Position numbers and translations under genes: made by a program
Assembly: GCA_002633025.1 (NCBI GenBank)
Contig: NMRB01000478.1
Location: 109,531-173,530, forward strand
DNA length: 64,000 bases
Direction: 5' to 3'
DNA from: Notospermus geniculatus
Taxonomy: Eukaryota > Nemertea > Pilidiophora > Heteronemertea > Lineidae
Part shown: piece by piece, positions 54,901 to 64,000 of the stretch
Numbering within the stretch: the stretch's first letter is position 1
Layout of the letters: each line of letters opens with the position of its first letter
The notes under the pieces: generated by a model
Databases searched by the model: none
What the model was told of the DNA's origin: nothing
Seen by the model: only the letters and a program-made list of their open reading frames with translations

Positions 54901-57900
54901 AGGAGGCAGGAGCCAACACAGAAAGCTTCTGGCAGGTCACAGACGAATCGTCCAAGGTCAAATGAAAGCGATTCAAGTTCAGATGAGAGTTGCTCAGGGA
55001 AAGAAGAAGACTGCTCAAATTCAATGGAATATCTTACAGTAGGGAATGAATATTGCTCAAATTCAAGAGAACGTCGGTTAGGATTGTGTGCAAGTCAGTC
55101 AAAGTCAAACGAAAGTCGTTCAAGTGAATGCTATTCTAAGTCTAGTCATTCGATCACTTATGGATCGGAAAAGTCAGAGGATGAAGAAAGAAAACCACTG
55201 AAATCAAATAAGACAAAGCAGTCTGAAGTTGGTGGTAGTCTAGAAAAAGGAGTAAAGGATCATGTAGGGGGTGTCAAGAGACGAGTTCTGCCAAAGAAAA
55301 GGAAGATGAGGATGGTGGATTTTGTCCTTCATCCTGAGGAAAACCGAGATGACAGTCATGTGAGGGTGAGGGCAGAGGAGACATCAAATGATGGTGCTAT
55401 TGGTTCAGAACTAGTCGATGAAGAAACGCAGCCAGATCTTATTCGTCATGTGAGGTCAAGGAAAACAAAGAACAAGGTGACAAGGGATCAAAATGGCGAA
55501 CAGGAATCTGATTTTTCTGATGATGAGACAAATGCAGGTGTTTGTTCCGTGAATGTCAGTGGACATGAAGAGGAAGAAGTTGATCATGGAAAAATCCTGG
55601 AGGATTTAAGTTGCAGCAGACGTGATGAAAGTAAGAATGTCAATACAAGGCATGGAATGAGTGAGAGTGAAAAAATAATGGAACCAAACAATCCTAATAT
55701 GGAAGAAGAACAGAATGATCTTCATCTTCATCTTCATCTTGATTCCTCTGATAATGACTCCAGTAGAAGTGTGGTTGATTCGCTTTCCAATGCTGATCTG
55801 GAACCAGCTGTCCAGTCCGGAATGGACGCAGTCAATGATGTGAATGATGACTCGTCCATGGCAAGCAATCCGTTCAAGAAGGACCGTCCAGATTCGAAAC
55901 ATGGAAAATCACTCCTTCCTGCAGCAGATGGGAGATCGCTGAGCCGCCGGCAGGCTAAGAAATGTTCTATCAATCCTGTACCAGCAAATCTTGGGAATTC
56001 CGGGGTGATGACAGCCGTCAAACATGGAAAGGTTATCGAGATCACAAAGAAGAATGCAAATTCTAAGGTTTGCTTGAGCTATGCTGATAGTGGTCAGAGA
56101 ATTCAATCTGCTCCTGATGAAAATGCGAGGGACGCTGATGACGTCAACGAAATCCCTATGTTAAATTCAAACCAAGGACAAGTCAAGAAGTTCTGTCAGA
56201 ATTTGAAATCGAAAAGAAGGTTATTAGGTGGGCAAAGTAAGCCCGGACCTGACCAGGCCCCTTATATTCTCCTTGATGGTGACTTCTGGGAGAATGACCT
56301 GAACCCCGAAGACTCGGTGAGCAAGGATATGAGTGATACCGATTCAGAAGGCGAACTCCCGAATATGGAAGCAATAAACTCACCAACTCTTTCCTCCTGC
56401 GTGGAAAACAAGTCCTCATTAGAGAATTCAAGTAAGTGCATTGATGACATGCCGTCCAGTACAACTGAAGTGAACCTCAACGCTGCATCTGACAAAATGG
56501 GTAAAAGAAGAGGAAATGGCGCTACCAGTAAAGATCTGAAGGCAAAGAAAGACAAGAAGGCTGTGAAAAACACCAAGCGAAAAGCAGATAAATCTGAGAT
56601 GTCTACTGCAGATGTTAAGGAGGAGAAGAGGTCAAGGTCAAAGCAGCGTATTGGTATCTTCGAGAAACTCTCACCTGCACGTTCTGGTGGGTTCACTGGT
56701 TTGGCTGTCGATTCAGCTGATGTTGGTGTGCAGTGTGACAGTCTGTCTGAAAATCAGGATGAAGAGGAAATTGACATGGAATCTCTGGACCTTGCTGAGA
56801 GGGCGTTTGTGGATGCTGACCTTGAAAATGAGGATGTTGAGTTGAAGATTTTATCTCACGGTGAGGATGAGGTTGATGTTCACCTCAGACCAATAACGAT
56901 ATCGCCTGGACTTTCTGACCAAAGAAGTACTGGAGCAAAATCAATTGCTGGGGAGGACAGCGGCGGCGAAGGGAAGGAAATCTTGGCGATAGACAAAGAG
57001 TCGTTCGAACCTATCAGTCGTAGAACCCGTCAAGAGATTGGTGACAAGAATGACATGGACAAGACCCCGCAAAGAACAATTAATTATCCCTCGTCATTCT
57101 TCAGACAGAATCGCTTTAAAGGAAGCTACGTTGAAATCGACAGTGACACAGCTACAGAAAAATCTGTCGAGCAAAGTAAAGTGGAGGAAGATCAGGCACA
57201 TTCCGATTTGGCAGGGTTACCAAGGATGGAAGTTTGTCAACAAAGGGATTTGAATGATGGCAGTGACTCAGATTGTAGTTCTGTCCTTCAGGTAGTGAAC
57301 AGCACCTGCGGTGAAAAGAGGAAGCCGAAACAACCAAGGGGAAATGCAGAGAAGAGTCCGTCATTAGATGTTATGGACAGCCTGAATACTCATGTGACAA
57401 TCGATGAGGACCACCAATATTTGGGCAGAAGTTCATTAAGTTCACAAGCTGATCAAAGGGCTGATTTTACCAAAGCGGCATCAAGGGAAAAGAGATCGTC
57501 CACATCAACATGTTCATCTAAACTAGAATCCTATGGATTTTTGGCAACGAAGTCATCATTTGTGGATGAGGACTCGAGGAGTAGTTCTAGTCATGAGGAT
57601 TGGGAGACGTTTTCTGTCGGGGGTCAACCCCCTGAAGCAGACGACAACATCATGTTGGATTCTGGCTTTGCTAGTCCAGCAAACACAACTGTATTATCAA
57701 CACATCATGCAGACGAGTCTCTGGATCTACCATCCATCACTCCACAGAACAGGCCAAGGAAGAAACTTAAACCAAGTCCACGGAAGGTTAAGCTGAAAAC
57801 AGTGAAGGAGACAAGAGAGAGGAAAGCCACCAGTAAAAGAAAACGGCTGACAAAGAAAGCAAGCAGTCCTAGATCACCGCGAGGGTTAAGCAAATTTCAG

Positions 57901-60900
57901 ACAAGTTCTCTTCAGACGTTTTCTTCATCCAGGCTACAACAGGAGAATGGGGAGGAACTGCCGGATTTAGTTCCATCTCAAGACAAGCAAGAGTCTGGAG
58001 TTTCCATGGAGAAGGATGTTATAGACAGCGTAAAAGGGGGTGAAATTTCATTTTCGTTGGCAGGAATGCAGAAGAATAAGCGAAGGAAGGTGGCTAAATC
58101 TGTCTGTCAGAGGAAAAAGAGGGATGGGATTGAATCAGGTTCTGAACATGAAGATGATGCAGTTGGAAAGAGAAAAAAATCTCCAAAGAAGAGGATGGTG
58201 ACGAAGGTGGATGGTAAAATATCCAAGGCTACAAAACAAGACAAGAAATCTGCAGCCCGTCTTATGATGTCTTCAACTGATGATGAAACAGGGAGGTTAG
58301 GATCTGCTCTCAGTCGTTCACAGAACTCAGTTAGTCCTGCCATTGATGTACCTTGTCCAACTGAAGGGTCCATTGTGCCAGTTGAAGGTCAGGTTCCTGC
58401 TGAATCTGATACTGTGGTGGAATTCAAGGTTGAAAATCTGTCAGATTCTGACACAAATTCTGACGCAGCGATGTCGACGGTGACCAACTTCCAGAATGCA
58501 ACTTTCGTCGTCCCCAAGGAGGAGGACACAGATGACAAGGATGATGTGCAGCAGGCTGTAAACCAGCCGGTTGGCAGGTTGAACCGACAAAGAAAGTATC
58601 GCGTTCTGCCCAGCATCACAGACGATGATACAGAATCAACTGGGAATGGTGTAAAGGTATGTTTAACTGCATAAACATTCAATACCACTTCATCAGCTTC
58701 CCCTATCAGTCCTAAGCTATGCTGCTGGGGGGGGGGGCTTGTTCCAGTTTTTGCTGCTCCTCTGCATTCCAGACCTACAGTTCTTTTGACATTCGATTGC
58801 CTGTATGGTCAGGGACTTCAAGTTCAAGCTGATTACCGGTACAAATATCTTTTAAATTTTTCCTACTCATTCTGCAGTGTGGTGCAAACTTGGAGGAATT
58901 CACACAAGGATTCAAACGGAAAAGAAGTGAAAGTACCAGCTCAGCCTCATCCACTGAATTGCCCAATGCCTCATCCTTTGTTCACCAAATTAGACGTAAG
59001 TATACTGGGCAAGGTTCGAGGTGTTTCAGGCAAAAGTATATAGGAAAGTAGGTTGCTGTCAGACAGCTTGCTGGAAATGATCACCAGAATTTCTACTTAT
59101 TAATGAAATAGAGCCCATCCCACCCTGCGGTGAGCCGCCTAGAAGACCACGCCCACTTTTCGACAAAAATCCCCATCACCTCTAATGTAGAAATCAAAAT
59201 CACCAATTACTGCCGGCAGCACCACAATCCGCCATAAACCGCCTTGACTCATTACACCATTCTCTATTCAGTTTAAAGCAGTGGCATTTCATGGCGGTTC
59301 AAGGTGGTGAAAGTTACAGATGGAAAGTGCAAAAAAATAGGCGGCTCTATTGGGTTAAGACCCATTGACAAGGTTTTATTCGATAGACCTCCCCCATGTA
59401 GTAGGAAACATGAAGCTGTCTCAGCACTTTTTTGGCCACCCTGTAGAAGTGTAAGAAATATATGGATGAAATGTCTTGTTGCAGAACGCCTAAGCCTCTG
59501 TCCGGATGTAAATGATGATATTTGCATAATAGTGGAAGAACTATCGGCCCCACCCATGGTGAAATTGGAAGATGAGGCTGCAGACCAAAATGAGACAGAA
59601 ATCAAGGCTCTACAGTATGTTTTTGACTGTTGTTGCACTGCAGTTTCATGTACTAGGAATTACATACAGTAATGCACGCAACTTGGAAAGCATCCGGTAC
59701 GAAGAAGATAATGTTTGGATATTTGTTGATTCTTCAATAACTGACAACCAAAATTTAGCGGGAAAATTTCTCAGTGCTGCTTACCGGTATATGACTCGAG
59801 AATTTAACTAGGCCGATTGGTATATGTTTGATCCATTTGATTTGGGCAGTACCGGTAATACTATGTATTGGCTGAGTGACTTCTTTGCTTTTCAGTGACA
59901 TATCAGAACTAACTGCCAGTCATCTCGAATACCTTGTGAGTAAGAATGAGAAATACCTAAGGGAAATATTCCAAGGAAAGGTAAGGGTATGTCGAGATGA
60001 TCTCAGTTGAACATATAGGATCTCTCAGTGGTTGTTGGTGGTCTGCTCACAAAAATGAAGATAATGATGAAATATTTTTCCTGTTAAGCACAAAGTTAAT
60101 GAAATATTTCATGAAAATTTCATCTTTTTAATGAATTTTTAAAATCGTTTCAGCGCCATTGTGAGAGGCATGAATGTTACAAAAGAGGGGGCAAAGATCG
60201 TCGTAAGTTTTGATTCTGTGATGGACACATTGAGTGCAATGTACCTGTATCACGACACGAATTTTGCTGAGATATTCCAAGGATTAAATCCCTGTGCAGG
60301 CTGAGGGAAGACGAAAAAACAGATCCTAACATCCAACTGATACTCTGAGTACCCGGTCGTTCAACATATTGTAATGATCTACATGTAACTATAGGTGCCA
60401 TCAGGCTTGGGCAGTCACAATTGACATTATCTGATGTTGCTGCTGTTATTTCTTGGTATTTCTGTTTGGTTGGTGGCACTCTGTTGTTGTATTTTGCAGA
60501 AAATTTGATGTACAATATCCATTGCCTTCGATATAAAGAGGAACAGGCCGACACCGTGATGGAGAGTCTGGTGAAGATATTTTGCAGCAGGCATCAGAAG
60601 GTAAGGCTTCTTTCATTGATTGCTGGATGGTCAACTGGAGCAGGAAAAAGGGGGAGCGTTTTCAGTATTTGGTTGCTCTACAGACAACATCGGGCGAATA
60701 CAGACTAACAATGTATATGTACAGCGGGGGGAAAACCAGAGTGCCTGAGGAAAACTTGCGTGGTCAAAGAGAATTGCCCTATCTATCACAATGAACAATG
60801 GGTTGGGCCAGAAAATCATCAGCGAGGGGGATCAAACACTGAACGTCGCAGGCCAGTGTTTCCACTTCAACAGCCCATGGGATAGTCCTGATGAAAATAT

Positions 60901-61125
60901 TGAGAGAAGAGGCAAATTGAGAGGGAAAAATTTGAATTTTATTGGAATAACTATTTGTAAACTTTGCATGTGCACAGTTGACAATTTGTTTTTCAGTATT
61001 TGGATTATGTGTTCAAAGTGATGTTCCCTGAGATGCTGATCAAGATTTACATGGAGGTCCATGGCTGTAGCATGGAGCAAGCTGAAATTGACTTGGAAGA
61101 TGTGCAAGTTGACGACATTGAATGA
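51940..61125 (+). CDS. PWWP3/MUM1-like C-terminal domain protein, charged nuclear-type
   Basis: Twelve phase-consistent exons: 51940-51966, 53226-53340, 53965-54045, 54315-54394, 54581-54687, 54786-58656 (3.9 kb), 58878-58995, 59485-59614, 59896-59980, 60154-60202, 60500-60600 and 60997-61125 (stop TGA). They encode ~1630 aa. Residues ~137-1430 are low-complexity Ser/Asp/Glu/Lys-rich sequence with many basic nuclear-localisation-like clusters (KKRKMR, KRKRLTKK, KKRMVTK). The last ~150 residues form short helices: LTASHLEYLVSKNEKYLREI, then LRYKEEQADTVMESLVKIF, then YLDYVFKVMFPEMLIKIYME and MEQAEIDLE. The order and key pattern (VxxLLPEAI-type helix, then an acidic helix) match the C-terminal domain of PWWP3A/MUM1 and PWWP3B, chromatin-associated proteins. 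No PWWP core is visible anywhere in the model. The family call rests on the C-terminus only. It may be a PWWP-less relative. Confidence 0.65.
52921..53024. repeat. Half copy of TTTCGACCCC MITE in intron 1
   Basis: It contains GTAAAGTTCCACTTGAAAAA and GGTCGAAAATTCGTGAATTC, and ends GACTTCTTGCTTATTATC. It corresponds to the right arm of the full elements at 14900-15081 and 16803-16984. Confidence 0.75.
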
Positions 61126-62950
61126 GTCCATCACGTTGCTGCTCCTTAGAGGAGCTGTGATGTAAAGATGTATAGTGATTACATTCCCTGTTGGCATTTA
61201 GTATGTCGCCTGAATTACCTAATGCAATCAGCATCTGTCCAAGCAATATTGTTTATGGTATATTTTGATAATGAATAGTTTATGTGCATAATAGAGGACA
61301 TTCCATCCGTAATTGTTCGTTTTTGGAAGATCGGTGCCGGTAATTTAAATGAATGAATACCAGAAGACAGTTTTCTTCAAAATGTTGTCTTTGTAGCAAT
61401 TAGTACAATCAAAGCACAACTGTGGTTAGAGAAAAATATATTTATCATGAATTTTGTTCTATAAATATCTCTATGCAGAAATATATCACAGATATCTGAA
61501 AATTTGATATATTTCCGATGATTCATGAAGAAATGAATGTGATGTAGAAATAGAATGAGGGAGCCCCTCTTCCTGTAATGCTGGGAATGTTAAAATGTAC
61601 AAGTACATGTATACTGCAAAATGCAGTGAACATTTTTTTGGTGTACGAATTATTTCTTCAATGAAGACAAGATGTGTCCTTTTGGCTTTTGTTTCAGTGT
61701 TTAAAGGTCCAATAACCAGATGCATTCTAATTACTGTTGTAATAATTAGTTGTTGTTTTCTTTTTCCTTTATATACGGTACTTGAGTAATCCTTGACACT
61801 GGCCACATTTTGTAAACAGATCCAAGAAGGCAGACTCTAGGTTAGAAGCAGAACTATGCAAGTTTCTGTATACATTATAATTTGATCATGATTCATAAGA
61901 CAGTCAGAGATGGGTAATATACCACTTTTGGAACTGAAATGCAGCTGCAATTCTTTAGTTTGTTGTGTGCCTTTTGCCTGAATCTTTAGAAATATTGTTC
62001 AGATGTGAGATGGTTAGAGCTGATGAAAATGTTTGTCTCATTCTCATTAAAATTCGGTGCAAGTAATTATGCAATATTTGTTGCTGCTTATGTAATGTTT
62101 TCTATAGTTGGTCGTTGGGTTTCAAGTTTCACCTGGTAATTTGTGCCATTGAAGTTATGTGTTGATGCAGGGAGTGTTTTGGAATCACTATTTTCAGGTG
62201 CTATGGGACATGCAGTGCAGATTACTTGCAGATCTGCATTAATGCATTCCTGTATAGAATATGAGTGTGCCTTTTCTTGAGCCAGCCACCACAGTGGATT
62301 TTGGCTAATCCAGAAACGTACAGCTGCAAATATATTTTGTATGGATATACCACTGCTAAAGGTATTTTCTATTGAGCTGGTCAAGACTGGCTCCTGGACG
62401 ACACTTCGCCTCACATATTTGCTCATACTATGCCAGAGATCTTCAATGACAAAGTGTAGGAGGGTATTGTGACTTTCATTTTTGGTGCTTCAACTTTAGA
62501 GCAAAGGTAGTCTGTTTATTGATGTGGTTTGTACACAAATTGTCCAGACACACCAAGAGTGGTGGTCCTTTTCTAACTACATGTACATGTATACATGTTA
62601 TTGCCGACAGTTTTGGTCCTTTTCCTCATCATGCATGTTATGGGCCTTGACAGAACCACCACATGCTGCTTGTGAAATCAACAAATGACCAACTGTGCCT
62701 TTTCCAATGATAATTTGACCCACAAAAGTTTCAGTTAGATCTGTTTCTGGTGCAGCAGAAGTTCCAATGTACACAAGAGTAGAAAGTCTGTTGTGACCCT
62801 GTAATGATGTATGTGTACATGCATATGTACGGTAGGTAAATGTTGGAGGACCACTGTGAACATGCTGACAGTTCATTGGTGCAATGTTGTACTTGAAATG
62901 TTATATGTTTTATGTATAGTTTTGATTAAATGTTTAACTTTTGTAATAAA
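61126..62950 (+). other. Probable long 3' UTR of the PWWP3-like gene
   Basis: AT-rich non-coding sequence follows the stop codon, up to an AATAAA at 62945-62950. No other exon or gene is recognised. Confidence 0.5.
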
Positions 62951-64000
62951 GTTTGGAAATTTGTGTTGTTCTTTCCGATTGGTGGTTGAGACTTTTGTGG
63001 CGGGGAGGGTGACCGCCACTAGTATTGGGGCCGACAGACGAAGAGAACGCTTGATGTCGTATAAATCTGTTTATTTGAGCAGTGACAGCTGGGGGACTTG
63101 CGTCCCTACAAAGCCGGCATGGCTCCCTCTACGCATGCGCAAGGCGCACGTTTCAATCACGCTACCTGCGGGGTGTTCCCCCTGTTAGAACATGGGGTTC
63201 TGGCGCAAAACTCAACCGCTACACTTTGTTGGCATGTGAACTATAGGCCTACTGATTTGATTATTAGGTTTCAATTGGACTTTCCTCCTTCTCCAATGAA
63301 GATAATGCTAGTTGACATTTGGTATCTTTTTGCCAAGGAGAAGTCCATGTGCACTTCATAAAGGTTTTCAGTTGATTTTCCAGCACATGTACTTCATAAG
63401 GCCTGAAGCCAATGGAGTGGTGATTCCTCTTCCTGCCCGATAATCGCTGGCGAGAAGATTCCACAAATTGCTGTCTAGCGCAGAGCTGGCATCGACAGCC
63501 GATTTTGCTCACTGGCGACTAGATCGCTTGCGATGTTTGGTGTGTTGCTGGCTTTATTGGCCATCCCCTACACAACCTCTGCATTATCATAATGAAGAGG
63601 TGTCGCCTGCTAATTTAGCACAGACCTCTTAGAGCTAGACGACTTCTTCCATTTACACTACCGGTACATGTATGGTGCACAGGACGCATCCAAAATGGAT
63701 TTTATGTCTTTGTTATGCAAATAGTGAATGAGATACTCTCAGTCTCCTCAGCATCCAATGACACAAGAATGACAGAATATGTGTAGAATTTGTAATTTAT
63801 TTCTAAACAAGGCGCACGCTGGGCGTGGCGAATAACCAGGTTTTCGAAGTTGCGTCGTGAATAAAATGAGGTAGAGGCTGAAATGACGAGGCATTGTTAG
63901 GTGTCTGTGGTTGTGACCTTGAAAAGTAGGTCAAATCCAAAACCCGGGTATTATGTTATGTATCGTCATTAGATATACGTATGATAAAAATTTGGTGACG
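62951..64000. other. Intergenic, no gene recognised
   Basis: Nothing with family resemblance is present in either strand. It contains the composite palindrome TACCGGTACATGTA at 63659-63672. Confidence 0.45.

Noticed and set aside
59304-59484. Open plus-strand sequence before exon 8 of the PWWP3-like gene
   Set aside because: No acceptor in phase at its start; the exon begins cleanly after TTGTTGCAG at 59485.
60398-60480. Possible extra exon in the PWWP3-like gene
   Set aside because: It is in frame after the 60202 donor but has no donor of its own before the next acceptor; direct joining of 60202 to 60500 restores phase and the family pattern.
1-64000. CRISPR arrays, phage or bacterial operons
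   Set aside because: Spliced animal genes throughout; no regularly spaced repeats with unique spacers.

Overview
This window is draft nuclear DNA from an animal, most likely a marine invertebrate deuterostome (echinoderm, hemichordate or lancelet; the sequence alone does not settle which). Genes are split by GT-AG introns of 0.1 to 6 kb. The recognisable proteins are metazoan: SF3B2, TIMM50, CD225/dispanin proteins and a PWWP3/MUM1-type protein. The rest is dense with short DNA-transposon relics, tRNA-derived SINEs and recent local duplications. There are no bacterial operons and no CRISPR. Three single-N junctions and one 90-base N block show that this is a scaffolded assembly.

Layout. 1-2304: last three coding exons of SF3B2 (+). 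4.9-12.4 kb: a minus-strand cluster of CD225/dispanin (IFITM-like) genes, comprising an intact gene, a broken duplicate beside a single N, and a second gene that may carry a proline/SR-rich first exon at 11.8-12.4 kb. 9.3-19.1 kb: mobile-element territory with nested hairpin elements and a 1.9-kb tandem duplication. 19.3-19.8 kb: an intronless minus-strand fragment resembling DUF2236/mpaB-like oxygenases. 21.4-25.9 kb: complete TIMM50 (+, nine exons). 29.7-47.2 kb: one large minus-strand gene, reconstructed here as 13 phase-consistent exons encoding 1008 aa, in which a HyuA-type hydantoinase/oxoprolinase ATPase fold is fused to a DUF917 (S-methyl-thiohydantoin desulfurase-like) domain. Its 5' end lies in a 2-kb inverted repeat whose second arm carries a truncated copy of exon 1. 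49.3-52.3 kb: a tandem duplication that doubles the promoter and first exon of the next gene. 50.1/51.9-61.1 kb: a 12-exon plus-strand gene (1630 aa), with a highly charged low-complexity nuclear-type body and a C-terminal helical region like that of PWWP3A/B (MUM1), but without a recognisable PWWP core.

The genes do not form a pathway. They are ordinary neighbours: splicing, mitochondrial import, membrane proteins, a metabolic enzyme and a chromatin-type protein. The most unusual signals are in the repeats. Comparing duplicated segments exposes clean filled and empty sites. These include a 29-bp hairpin inserted twice in opposite orientations with 7-bp target duplications, a 58-bp hairpin inserted at TA, a 178-bp element with TA duplication, and at least five exact TA to TACATGTA differences. 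The last look like excision scars of Tc1/mariner-type transposons.
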